From contig JAFDCZ010000014.1 in assembly GCA_019312665.1 (NCBI GenBank), positions 1 through 36,489 of the forward strand: a stretch of DNA of 36,489 nt, given 5' to 3'. The translations under genes were made by a program, and so were the position numbers. Each line of letters begins with the position of its first letter. Within the stretch, counting starts at the first letter, position 1. Positions 24,120 through 32,889 of the stretch are shown here, piece by piece. Below the pieces are notes generated by a model. It was not told the origin of the DNA, did no database searches, and worked only from the letters and a program-made list of their open reading frames with translations. The DNA is from Deltaproteobacteria bacterium. Its GTDB lineage: Bacteria > Myxococcota_A > UBA9160 > UBA6930.

Positions 24120-27100
24120 TCAGGTGAGTCCGTTCGCCTTGCGACGCCGGCTTCGGCGCTTCGCCAAGCTCCACAGCGGGAGCAGAAGCGCAATCTCCGC
24201 GCCGAGGCCACACCGCGTCTGCTGCTGCAGCGGCGGGAGGAAGATCGCCGGCGGATAGTCGGGCAAGGCGGGGCCGAAGGAGCGGGTGGGTGTGGTCGCA
24301 GCTCCTGGGTTTCCGAGCGACGCATGGTGGGCTTCGGCCGAGGTGTCGATGGCGAGGCTGCCCGTCGCCTGGTCGAAACGCCAGTAGCCCTGGAGGCCGA
24401 CCATCGACCACGAGGGGAGGGTCCGCTCGTAGAACTTGGAGATCGTATGCGGTGCCCGCCAGGCATTCCACACCCGCACCTCGTCGATCACGCCGTGGAA
24501 CCACTGGTTGTTCCCCGTGTTCTGGCGCCCGCCGATCCACAGCTCGTTCAAGTTGGTGTGGAAATCGCCGATCAGGCCGCTGGCGGGAATGCTGTCGACC
24601 TCCACGCCGTTCTCGTAGATCTGCACCGAGCCTGGGCTTCCGTCTCGGTAGGCGAGTGCGACATGGGTCCAGATGCGCTCGGGCGCGCTCGCCGCCGTCG
24701 GGACGGTGCTCCAGCCGAGGCTGGTTCCGGCAAGCGAGAATGCGATCGTTCCGTCTGTCAGACGGGTGAGAGCGTACTCGCCCTCCTTGTTGACGATCAC
24801 GCCACCGCCCGAACCCCCGGGGCCGCGCGGGTAGACCCACGCTTCGATCACCAGAAAGTTGCTCATTTCGAGTGCGGTCAGCATCGCGGGATCCGTGACG
24901 GTCAGGCGGTCGTTGAGACCGTCGAAGTACATGGCACCACCTTCTCGCAGGCGGTCCTCGCTGCGGCGGTACGGCGCGAAGCTGGTTCCGAGCGCCGTGA
25001 GGGAGAGGTCATGGGCGTAGGAGCTGCCATCGAGCACGGTATCGCCACCGCCAGCATCGAAGCTCCACCAGCCTCGCAGGTCGGGATCCGCACCGTCCGG
25101 GACGCCGCTTGCGCCTTCTCGCACCTGTTGCGCCGTACGCGCACTCGCCCAGATCCTCACGTCGGCGATCTTGCCCGCGAAGCGCTCGTTGGTGATCTCG
25201 CGGCCGCCGATGCGGAGATCGTTGGCGGCGGTATGCGCGTCTCCGATGGCGCCACTCGCGGAGCGGCTGTGGACCGCGAGCCCGTTCACGTACATCGTCG
25301 CGGTGGTCTGGGCCTGATCGTACACGAAGGCGACGTGGGTCCACTGGAGCAGCGGCGGATGGAAGCCACTGCCGACCCAGGCCCAGTTCGGCGACGAGAT
25401 GGCCAGCGCCCAGGAGAGCTCGCCCGCGATCAGCCCGAACTCGTACTCGCCCTCCTTGTTCACGATGATCCCGTTCTGGGAGGCCGTGTCCGGCCAGATC
25501 CAGGCTTCGATCGTGACCGCGTCGTCCATCTCCAGGTTTCCGAGCGAGGCAGGCGAGAGTCCGCCCAGCTGGTCATCCACACCATCGAAGAGCAGGGCAC
25601 CCGGAATCGGGAAGCCAGCTGCCGGAACAGTGGGGATCCGGTCGGGATCGGTCGCGAAGGAACCGGCCATCTGACAGCTCGCATTGTGGGCGCAGCGCGT
25701 CTCCAGGGCGTCGTCGAAGCTGAGTGCCGGAACGTTGTAGTAGCCGTGCTCGTCGATGCCGAGGGAGCTCAGGATCGGCACGCTGGTGTCGCCTTCCACA
25801 TTCGGCCGATTCACACCACCGAAGATCTGGAGGCATGCGTCGGGCTCGGCCTCTGGGGCCGTCCCTCCCGGCCCCGTCCCGGCCTGATTGAGTCCATCCC
25901 CGGCCACGGCAGACCACTCCACCTGGGGGAAGTCCGCGTCGTCGATGTTGCCCGCGGTGCTGCCGAGCCAGTTCTGCCAACCCCAGAGCCACTCCTGCAC
26001 GTGGCAGTCGAAGTCGTCCCGCGTAGAGCACATCCACGGGGCGACCTTCTTCGGATCCACGACCTTTCCGTAGTACGGGTGCCCCAGCGTGATCACCCGC
26101 GAGATCTTCTCACCGGCCCAGCGCAGCTCGTCGTAGTGCTCGTGGACCAGGGCTCGCACGATGAAACCACCCTGACTGTGGCCGACCACCGTGATCTCTC
26201 CCTCCGTGGGGATCTTCTGGACTGCCTCGGCCACAGCCTCGGCCACGCCGGGCACGGAGTAGCTGGGCGCAAAGACCTCGAGCAGCGGCTCGCTCAGATT
26301 CCACGTGCAGGTGCCCGTGGCCGCGCACGGCGTCGGGCCTTCGCCGATCGTCTGCTCCGTGGGCTCGTAGACCACGACACTGCGACGAGTGGGCTCCGCG
26401 CTGGCGCGATCGTACTCCATGCAGAACATGCGGTGATTGCGCTCGAAGAGCATCCCGCCGTTGGAGTTCAGCAGCGCGTCTTTGCCATTGCAGCTCGAAC
26501 CGCGCCCGTGGATGAAGACGATGGTGCCGCGCTCGTCCGATGCGGGCTCGGCCGCAGGCCAACTCTCGCGGCTCGCTCCCGCCAGGTTCTCGGGCAGACC
26601 CGGAGAGCAGATGCCCGTCGAGTTCACGATGCTCACGGTGGACGGCAGGTTGATGTTGACGTTGGGCGGGTTGTAGGTGATGCAGGCGGGGCAGAAGCCA
26701 ATGGTGAACGAGGGGACGTTGATGTTGATGTTGGGCGGGTCGGCAGGGAGCAGGGAGCTGCACTGCGCGATCGACCCGTTGAGCCCCGAAGTCGTCGCCC
26801 GGGCGAGACCCGCGCTGCACTGCGAGCTTCCGCCGCAAGCCATCTCGCCAAGTCCGCCGCAGGAAACGCAGGCCCCGTTGATGAACTCGTCCGTGACCCC
26901 CGGCGCCACGCAATCGATCGTGACCCCCGAGAAGGTGACGTGCCGATTGCCCGCGTCGCAGGGGCTCGAGCCCTCACAGGCGATCTGCTCGTTCTTTCCG
27001 CACGCGTGGTTGTAGATGTTGATTCCCAAGACCGAGCAGAAGCCGCGTGTACGGGCCTCGGCCGCATCCGGTGCCGCCAGCCCTGTTAGCACCACGAAGA

Positions 27101-27155
27101 GGCCGGCGAGCCAGAAGTGGATGAGTTGCGAACCGTGGATTCCGTTCTTGGACAT
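24120..27155 (-). CDS. secreted lipase-like hydrolase with two LamG domains and C-terminal sorting signal
   Basis: This is a modular exported protein of about 1011 aa. Residues 1-34 are a signal peptide. Residues 40-135 hold two related Cys-rich modules (CGKNEQIACEGSSPC and CGGLGEMACGGSSQC), followed by the twin phrases PPNININVPS and PPNVNINLPS (about 140-172). A hydrolase domain then shows an oxyanion-hole-like IHGRGSS (215-221) and nucleophile elbow GHSQGG (S327). Two LamG/concanavalin-like domains lie at about 540-720 and 770-960, each with YFDGxxDxL, IEAWxxP and (I)GG. The last 30 residues combine a Cys-Gly-Leu-Gly box, a hydrophobic stretch and an Arg-rich tail, like PEP-CTERM or MYXO-CTERM signals. 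ATG 27155 has AGGAG 7 bases before it; ATG 27158 is also possible. The substrate is unknown. Confidence 0.85.
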   Translation of the reverse strand: MSKNGIHGSQLIHFWLAGLFVVLTGLAAPDAAEARTRGFCSVLGINIYNHACGKNEQIACEGSSPCDAGNRHVTFSGVTIDCVAPGVTDEFINGACVSCGGLGEMACGGSSQCSAGLARATTSGLNGSIAQCSSLLPADPPNININVPSFTIGFCPACITYNPPNVNINLPSTVSIVNSTGICSPGLPENLAGASRESWPAAEPASDERGTIVFIHGRGSSCNGKDALLNSNGGMLFERNHRMFCMEYDRASAEPTRRSVVVYEPTEQTIGEGPTPCAATGTCTWNLSEPLLEVFAPSYSVPGVAEAVAEAVQKIPTEGEITVVGHSQGGFIVRALVHEHYDELRWAGEKISRVITLGHPYYGKVVDPKKVAPWMCSTRDDFDCHVQEWLWGWQNWLGSTAGNIDDADFPQVEWSAVAGDGLNQAGTGPGGTAPEAEPDACLQIFGGVNRPNVEGDTSVPILSSLGIDEHGYYNVPALSFDDALETRCAHNASCQMAGSFATDPDRIPTVPAAGFPIPGALLFDGVDDQLGGLSPASLGNLEMDDAVTIEAWIWPDTASQNGIIVNKEGEYEFGLIAGELSWALAISSPNWAWVGSGFHPPLLQWTHVAFVYDQAQTTATMYVNGLAVHSRSASGAIGDAHTAANDLRIGGREITNERFAGKIADVRIWASARTAQQVREGASGVPDGADPDLRGWWSFDAGGGDTVLDGSSYAHDLSLTALGTSFAPYRRSEDRLREGGAMYFDGLNDRLTVTDPAMLTALEMSNFLVIEAWVYPRGPGGSGGGVIVNKEGEYALTRLTDGTIAFSLAGTSLGWSTVPTAASAPERIWTHVALAYRDGSPGSVQIYENGVEVDSIPASGLIGDFHTNLNELWIGGRQNTGNNQWFHGVIDEVRVWNAWRAPHTISKFYERTLPSWSMVGLQGYWRFDQATGSLAIDTSAEAHHASLGNPGAATTPTRSFGPALPDYPPAIFLPPLQQQTRCGLGAEIALLLPLWSLAKRRSRRRKANGLT

Positions 27156-27159
27156 CATT

Positions 27160-27179
27160 GGGCTCCTGTAATGGAGCCC
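27160..27179 (-). promoter_or_regulatory. hairpin covering the ribosome site of the lipase-like gene
   Basis: On the minus strand GGGCTCC-ATTACA-GGAGCCC forms a perfect 7-bp stem with a 6-base loop. The AGGAG Shine-Dalgarno of the downstream gene begins in the loop and ends in the 3' arm. Folding would hide the ribosome site, so translation could be conditional. Chance is possible for so short a stem. Confidence 0.4.
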
Positions 27180-27572
27180 CAAAACTCGCACTCTCCAGCA
27201 GGCTCTCAATCGGCCAAGTGGCCTAGTCCGATGCGCGGCCCTCGAACGCGCCCGGCGACGACTCGAACGGCTCTGAGGCAGGCCCGCTCGCGCCTCCGCC
27301 GACCCACGAGCACGTGAGCCCAGTCAACGAGCTGGCTTGCTGGCGGCACCGGGGAAGCCGGAGCGGGAATGCGGAGCTGACTCGTGCGCAATCGCGCCCT
27401 GTGAGAGCGCCGGAAGGTTTGGCGCATTGACTATGCGCGTCAGGCAATGCAGTCTTGGCGTCGGAACGACGGCGTGGGCGCGTCGAGATCCCACCGGTAG
27501 GGAGATGCGCGAGAACAGGAACCTTCCGGGCTCTCCAAGAACACCATCACGGAACAGACAGGGGAACGCGCA
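27180..27572. other. intergenic region between divergent secreted-protein genes
   Basis: About 390 bases separate the lipase-like gene from the Gly-Asp-Asp repeat lipoprotein, transcribed away from each other. Short frames here have no coding character. It must contain both promoters, but I cannot place them confidently. A small dyad, GCGCAT-TGACT-ATGCGC (27422-27438), could be a protein-binding site. No repeat copy or mobile-element end is visible. Confidence 0.5.
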
Positions 27573-29483
27573 TTGGGATCACGCCTCAATCCGGTGGGAC
27601 TGGCGGCTGTTTGCCTGCTGCTGGCGGGCTGCGGTGGGGAGTCCAGCGAATCCCGAGAACGGTTCGACGTCCCTGTGAGCGACGCCCTGGCGGAACTCGG
27701 ATTGGATGAAACGGCACTCTCCGTTCCCAAGCTCCCGTATCCCGTCGCGACTCACGGGCGGCTTCCCGCGGTGGATGCAGCGATGAGTCAGCCCCTATCG
27801 ATGGTGGGTCTCTCCCGACGACTGGTTCGAACGGAACCAGGGGATCACCTGGCCAGCTATCTGTCGCATCTGTTTGAACCGCTTCTCATCGAAACGGAAC
27901 CGATCCGCGTGGACGCCCCCGCTGCTAGCACTGGGGCCGCGCTCTGGGCCGCGCTCGCTGCGGCTTCTCCAGAGGGGGAGGCGGGAGGAGAGATGCCTGC
28001 GGGGTGGGACCAGGATACGCCCATCCACCGGGCCTTGCGCAGGCTCCTTCGGGAAGCAGCCGCGACTCGGAGGGGTTACCAAGCGGAGGCGGGCGGTCCG
28101 AACGTTGCGGACTGGGCCAGAATCGCGGATCACCTGACGGCTTCCGTCTCCTCCACGGAATCCAATCCCGATGTTCATCGCATGAGTCTGACCCAATACC
28201 ACCGCATCGGGTCCCGAGTCGACACCCAGGCACTCGCAAATCTGCTTCTCAACTCGCTCCACGCGGCCGAGCTGGCCATCCCGGATCTGCAGCAGCTCGG
28301 CGACCGCGATTTGCCACTGGAATGGGAAACACCCCTTGGCAGGGTTCGCGTGGCGGGTCGCGGCCCGGATCATCACACCGGCGAGTTCCTGCTCCTGATC
28401 GATCTCGGTGGGGACGATATCTACCGAGAGGTCGGGCGAGCGCTCCAGCCCAATCAGATCTCCACGGTAATCGACCTGGCGGGCGACGATACGGTGCTAT
28501 GGGAACAGACGCCGGGACCCGGCGCCGGGGTGATGGGAATCGGCCTGTGGATCGATCTGTCCGGCGACGACCGATACGCGGGTCGCAACCTCAGCATGGG
28601 GGCAGGAGTGTTCGGAGCGGGTCTTCTCTGGGATGCAGAAGGAGACGACGTCTACGAGGGTGGCTCCCGGGTTCAGGGTGCGGGTCAATACGGAGTCGGC
28701 GTGTTGCTTGACGGCGGTGGCGATGACACGTACACGGCGCAGCTGAACAGCCAGGGCTATGGGGGAACGGGGGGATTCGGTCTCCTGGTAGACCTGGCGG
28801 GCAATGACTCCTATTCCTGCACTCCTCTGGTCCCGGACGACATAGAGGAACGCATCCAGCGGCACGATGCCCCTCACTACACCAACTTCTGTCAGGGATC
28901 CGCGTTTGGGCGCCGCCCCGCGGTTTCCGGCGGAATTGGCCTGCTACTGGACCGGAAGGGAAACGACCGGTACGCCGTCGACCTATTCGGCCAAGGGAGT
29001 GCCCTCTGGTTCGGGCTGGGGATGCTCGTCGATGGGGCGGGCCATGACCGCTACCAGGCCTTCGAGCATGGCCAGGGGGACGGCGTGCACTTGGGAGCTG
29101 GGTTGCTGAGCGACTGGGGCGGCGATGACGAGTACACCGGCTACGAGCATTGCCAGGGCGTCGGCGTGGACCGCGCCGCGGGGCTCCTGTACGACGATTC
29201 CGGCGATGATCTCTACCGATCCCACAGTGAGTCCCAGGGGGCGGGAGTCAAGCCGTATGGTGTCGGTCTGCTCATCGACGCGTTGGGCGATGACCGCTAC
29301 CAGGCAGCGAATACCTCCCAGGGCTATTCGGCGCGGCCACCGGACGGTTTCCCCGAAAGCGAGTGGCCGGTGGGGGTTCTCCTGGATCTCGGCGGTGCAG
29401 ACGGCTTTGTCCAACCCGAAATTCCGCAGCCCGATCCGCGGGGACGGAAGCAGAACCGCCAGGGCATCGCGGTAGACCAGTAG
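27573..29483 (+). CDS. lipoprotein with about twelve Gly-Asp-Asp repeats
   Basis: The 636-aa product starts at TTG 27573 (AGGGGA upstream). It has a lipoprotein signal, VCLLLAGCGG, with lipobox LAGC (Cys19), so it is predicted to be lipid-anchored in the outer membrane. Residues 30-260 are a mainly helical domain I do not recognise. From about residue 268 to 620 a unit of about 26 residues is repeated some twelve times: GxGLLxD, two variable residues, GDDxY, 6-8 variable residues, then QGxG (examples: GLWIDLSGDDRY, GVGVLLDGGGDDTY, AAGLLYDDSGDDLY). Unit six carries an insert with two Cys. Regular Gly and paired Asp suggest a beta-solenoid binding Ca2+, comparable with but not identical to RTX repeats. 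It lies between repeat copies 2 and 3. Function is unknown. Confidence 0.82.
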   Translation: MGSRLNPVGLAAVCLLLAGCGGESSESRERFDVPVSDALAELGLDETALSVPKLPYPVATHGRLPAVDAAMSQPLSMVGLSRRLVRTEPGDHLASYLSHLFEPLLIETEPIRVDAPAASTGAALWAALAAASPEGEAGGEMPAGWDQDTPIHRALRRLLREAAATRRGYQAEAGGPNVADWARIADHLTASVSSTESNPDVHRMSLTQYHRIGSRVDTQALANLLLNSLHAAELAIPDLQQLGDRDLPLEWETPLGRVRVAGRGPDHHTGEFLLLIDLGGDDIYREVGRALQPNQISTVIDLAGDDTVLWEQTPGPGAGVMGIGLWIDLSGDDRYAGRNLSMGAGVFGAGLLWDAEGDDVYEGGSRVQGAGQYGVGVLLDGGGDDTYTAQLNSQGYGGTGGFGLLVDLAGNDSYSCTPLVPDDIEERIQRHDAPHYTNFCQGSAFGRRPAVSGGIGLLLDRKGNDRYAVDLFGQGSALWFGLGMLVDGAGHDRYQAFEHGQGDGVHLGAGLLSDWGGDDEYTGYEHCQGVGVDRAAGLLYDDSGDDLYRSHSESQGAGVKPYGVGLLIDALGDDRYQAANTSQGYSARPPDGFPESEWPVGVLLDLGGADGFVQPEIPQPDPRGRKQNRQGIAVDQ

Positions 29484-29501
29484 CCAGGCGACCCGCCAGA
29501 T

Positions 29502-29648
29502 TCAGATCACCCGAGTGCGGAGGATGAACGTGGAGGCAGCGTTCCAGCCCTGCATGTCCGCGCCGTGGTGCAGATCGTCGGGGTTCGCCAGCAGTGCCCG
29601 GGTGACGTAGGGAGACCAGGGGCCAACCGGCCTGAGCAGCCGCGGTCC
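29502..29648 (-). pseudogene. 3' fragment of an unrecognised gene cut off by repeat copy 3
   Basis: On the minus strand the frame ending at TGA 29502-29504 reads as a convincing protein end: LRPVGPWSPYVTRALLANP, then DDLHHGADMQGWNAAS, then TFILRTRVI. It is open back to the edge of repeat copy 3 at 29649, where its 5' part is missing. It is probably the remains of a gene displaced when the repeat arrived. I cannot name the family from 48 residues. Confidence 0.35.
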
Positions 29649-29750
29649 CAACGGGTTGCACCCTTGGCGATGAGCCTCGGTCTCCCAGGGGTACTTGTCA
29701 GGTGATCCCCATATCGGACATGGAATCCCCTGTTGGAACTCCTATCCCCA
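29649..29750. repeat. ~100 bp direct repeat, copy 3
   Basis: This is the most diverged copy (about nine-tenths identical to copy 1 by eye), beginning CAACGGGTTGCACCCTTGG and ending GTTGGAACTCCTATCCCC. It overlaps the 3' end of the RND pump gene: the pump's last residues (GVPTGDSMSDMGIT) and TGA stop are read from the repeat. On its other side lies a truncated gene fragment, so this copy marks a junction between rearranged and native DNA. Confidence 0.85.
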
Positions 29751-32700
29751 CCTCGCCCTTGGGCAGCAAACTTCGTAGATCTTCCAGCACCAGGTAGAGG
29801 CTGGGGACGAGAAGCAAGGTGACGACCGCGGCGAAGAGCACTCCGTAGGCGAGAGAGATGGCCATCGGAATCAACGGACGGGCCTCGACGCTGGCTTCGA
29901 ACATCAGCGGGACGAGGCCCAGGAAGGTGGTGGCCGAGGTCAGGAAGATCGGGCGGAAGCGTTCGGTGCCAGCCTTCAGCACGGCCGCGCGAACATCCAG
30001 GCCTTCCTCTCGTGCCCGGTTCACGAAGTGGACGAGCACCAGGCTCGCGTTGACCACGACCCCGGAGAGGGCAACGATGCCGAGTACCGAGAAGAAGACC
30101 ACATCCCAGCCCATGATGTAGTGGCCGAGCAGTGCGCCCACGGTTCCGAACGGGATCACGCTCATGATGATCAGCGGCTGGGAGTAGGAGTTCAGCGGAA
30201 TCGCGAGCAGCCCGAAGATCAACAACATCGCGAGAGCCACGCCCTTGAGGAGCCCGCCTGCCGCCTTGGCCTGCTCACGCTGCTCGCCTTCGAGGCGATA
30301 GGTCATGCCAGGGAAGGGCTCGAGGAGATGCGGCAGCTGCTTCTGCACCCGGCCCAGCACGGCTTCGGGGGTCGTGACCGTGCGGTCGATCTCTCCCGTC
30401 ACACTCACGACGCGCATGCGATCCGAACGCCGGATCGAGGCGAAGCCACGTCCGAGCTCGACCTCGGCCACCGCGGCAAACGGAACCTCGATGCCGTCGC
30501 GGGTCCGGATGCGCATCGATTCCAGCGCGACCAGGCTCTTCCGGTCGTCTTCCGGATAGCGCAGCATCACCCGCACATCGTGCCGGCCCCGTTGCACGCG
30601 TTGCACTTCTTCGCCGTAGAAGGCCTGGCGCACCTGGCGACCGAGATCTTCGATGGCGAGCCCGAGCGGCCTGGCCGCCGGCTTGACGTTCAGCTTGACC
30701 TCCTGCTTCCCGGCTCGATAGGAATCCGCAACGTCGAACACGCCGGAATAGCTTGCCAGCTCGCGTTTCAATGCTCCCGCCGCTGCGGTCAGCTCTTCGA
30801 CGGTTCCACCGCGAAGCTCGATCTCCAAGGCCTCGCCCGCCGAGAACTGGTTCGCATTCAGCGCAAGCTCGATGGCGTCCGGGATCGAACCGATCTCCTC
30901 CCGCCAGAGGTCACGGATCTCGAAGGCTCCGATGTCACGCTCCGCGTCGGGAATCAGCTCGAGCGATACCTCGGCCAGATGAGAGCCACCCACCGCCACC
31001 CGCATGTCGGGCGGTCCATCGCGAGCCTGCTGCTGACCGATCGTGGAGAGCACCTGCTGGATCACGCTCGGCCCTTCGCGGCCGGCGTCGAGCTTGGCCC
31101 GGAGGCGCTCCGCCGCGGCTTCGATCTGCTCCACCCCCGCCTCGGTCACATCCAGCGGAATGCCACTCGGCATCGTCAGCGTGGCGTACACGATGTCACC
31201 TTCGACGGCGGGGAAGAACTGGTAGCGAAGCCTGCCGCTGGCCAGCAACGACATCGTGAGGATCAGGACGCCGACCGCCGTCGCGAGGGTGAGGTAACGC
31301 CATTCGAGTGCCATGCGCAGGACGCGACCGTAGGTCTCACGAGCGAAACGCTCCAAGCCGGAGCTGAGCGTGCCTTGAAACTTCTGCCAGGCCGCGACGA
31401 AAGCATTCGGTGTGCCCTTCTTGCTCTCCGTGCGCCTGTGGGCGAGGTGCGCAGGAAGGATCCATTGGGATTCGAGCAGCGAGAACACCAGGCAGAGGAT
31501 TGCGGTCGTGCCGATGTAGCCGAAGAACTGTCCCATCCGTCCTTCCAAAAGGATCAGAGGCAAGAACGCCGCAACGGTCGTCATCACACCGAACAAGACA
31601 GGGACGTAGACATCCTGGGTGCCAAGCACGGCAGCTTCGAGCTGTGGAACCCCTTTCTGTTCGTGAGCGTAGACGCTCTCACCGATCACGATCGCGTCAT
31701 CCACCACGATGCCTAGCACCAGGATGAAGGCCATCACGGAGAGCGTGCTGATCGTCAGGCCGAACATCGGAAAGAACAGGAACGACCCGAGAAAGGCGAT
31801 GGGTACACCGGCCGAAACCCAGAGCGCGAGGCGGAAGCGCAAGAACAAGCCCAAGGTGAGGACGACCAGCACCAGACCACTGCGCGCATTGCCGATCAGG
31901 GAGTCGAGACGAATCTCCAGGCTCTTCGATTCGTCGTTGAACGCGACGAGCTGCACACCGGGCGGAAGCTCGCCGCGTTTCTGGTCGAGGTAAGCGTAGA
32001 CCTGGGCCGAGATATCGAGAATGTCTTCGTCGCCCATGCGCCGGGCGCTGACGACCACTGCGGGCTGCCCGTCTAGGCGCGCCTTCAGGTCACCTTCCTC
32101 GAAGTCGTCTCGGATGTCTGCGATCTCACCGAGCTCGAGGGTGGTGCCATCGGTGCGGGTAAGCACGACGACCTCTTCGAACTCGCGCCCCGTATAGGCC
32201 TGGCCTTTCGTGCGCAGCAGGATCTCACCGCCCGCCGATTTCACGGACCCGCCTGGCATATCGAGGGACCACCGCCGCACGGCCGTGGCCACCTGATCGA
32301 AGCTGAGCTCGTGCCGGCGCAGGGTGGCTTCGGAAACCTCGATCGAGATCTCATAGGGGCGGACAAAATCGAGATCGACTTGCGAGACATCGGGCAGGGC
32401 GGCGACCTCATCGCGCACTTCATGGCCGAGCTTGGCGAGGGCGTGCTCATCCAGATCACCGGTGATCGCGATGCTCACCACCTGGGAGCGAATCTCGATC
32501 TTCGAAACGATCGGCTTTTCGGTCTCCTCCGGGAGGGTGTCCATGGCATTGATGCGGCTTTGGACCTCGTCGAGGGCGACATCGGCATCGCTACTCGGAA
32601 ACAACTCGACGGTCACGACGCAGGCACCTTCCACCGCCAGGCTCGACATCCGATCCATTTCCTGGAGGCCTTCGAGCTCCTCCTCGATCCGGATGCAGAC

Positions 32701-32889
32701 GCCTTCCTCGACTTCCGTGGGTGCGGCGCCGGGATACTCGACCGTAACCCGGATCATGTCCGTATCGATCGCGGGAAATTCTTCCTGCCGGATGGTCGTC
32801 AGCGTCATCGCGCCGCCGATGACGAGCAACAGCATGAGCAGGTTGGCCGCAACCGAATGCGTCGCCATCCAGGCGATCGCTCGGTTCAC
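29698..32889 (-). CDS. RND-family efflux pump, inner-membrane transporter
   Basis: This 1063-aa protein of the AcrB/MexB superfamily is predicted to export drugs, lipophilic or toxic compounds across the envelope using the proton gradient. It has twelve membrane segments in two halves and two large periplasmic loops. The N-terminus is typical (ATHSVAANLLMLLLVIGG), EEFPAIDTDMIRVTVEYPGA and GVCIRIEEEL match the family, and the proton-relay Asp pair is in GIVVDDAIVIGES (near residue 400). GTG 32889 overlaps the membrane-fusion gene stop by 4 bases (GTGA) and the conserved N-terminus starts there. The natural C-terminus near LRSLLPKGEV is followed by about 15 residues and a stop supplied by repeat copy 3. 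No outer-membrane factor gene is adjacent. Confidence 0.93.
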   Translation of the reverse strand: MNRAIAWMATHSVAANLLMLLLVIGGAMTLTTIRQEEFPAIDTDMIRVTVEYPGAAPTEVEEGVCIRIEEELEGLQEMDRMSSLAVEGACVVTVELFPSSDADVALDEVQSRINAMDTLPEETEKPIVSKIEIRSQVVSIAITGDLDEHALAKLGHEVRDEVAALPDVSQVDLDFVRPYEISIEVSEATLRRHELSFDQVATAVRRWSLDMPGGSVKSAGGEILLRTKGQAYTGREFEEVVVLTRTDGTTLELGEIADIRDDFEEGDLKARLDGQPAVVVSARRMGDEDILDISAQVYAYLDQKRGELPPGVQLVAFNDESKSLEIRLDSLIGNARSGLVLVVLTLGLFLRFRLALWVSAGVPIAFLGSFLFFPMFGLTISTLSVMAFILVLGIVVDDAIVIGESVYAHEQKGVPQLEAAVLGTQDVYVPVLFGVMTTVAAFLPLILLEGRMGQFFGYIGTTAILCLVFSLLESQWILPAHLAHRRTESKKGTPNAFVAAWQKFQGTLSSGLERFARETYGRVLRMALEWRYLTLATAVGVLILTMSLLASGRLRYQFFPAVEGDIVYATLTMPSGIPLDVTEAGVEQIEAAAERLRAKLDAGREGPSVIQQVLSTIGQQQARDGPPDMRVAVGGSHLAEVSLELIPDAERDIGAFEIRDLWREEIGSIPDAIELALNANQFSAGEALEIELRGGTVEELTAAAGALKRELASYSGVFDVADSYRAGKQEVKLNVKPAARPLGLAIEDLGRQVRQAFYGEEVQRVQRGRHDVRVMLRYPEDDRKSLVALESMRIRTRDGIEVPFAAVAEVELGRGFASIRRSDRMRVVSVTGEIDRTVTTPEAVLGRVQKQLPHLLEPFPGMTYRLEGEQREQAKAAGGLLKGVALAMLLIFGLLAIPLNSYSQPLIIMSVIPFGTVGALLGHYIMGWDVVFFSVLGIVALSGVVVNASLVLVHFVNRAREEGLDVRAAVLKAGTERFRPIFLTSATTFLGLVPLMFEASVEARPLIPMAISLAYGVLFAAVVTLLLVPSLYLVLEDLRSLLPKGEVGIGVPTGDSMSDMGIT

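Noticed and set aside
23877-27089. 1070-codon plus-strand open frame opposite the lipase-like gene
   Set aside because: Composition is His/Arg/Asp-rich with no recognisable fold and it runs across repeat copy 2; the minus frame has a signal peptide, GHSQGG, LamG domains and a ribosome site.
22170-29750. CRISPR-like array from the three ~100 bp repeats
   Set aside because: Units are too long and separated by 1.7 and 5.6 kb of genes; no cas genes are present.
30028-31716. 562-codon plus-strand open frame opposite the RND pump
   Set aside because: Antisense shadow; the minus frame shows the complete RND pattern.
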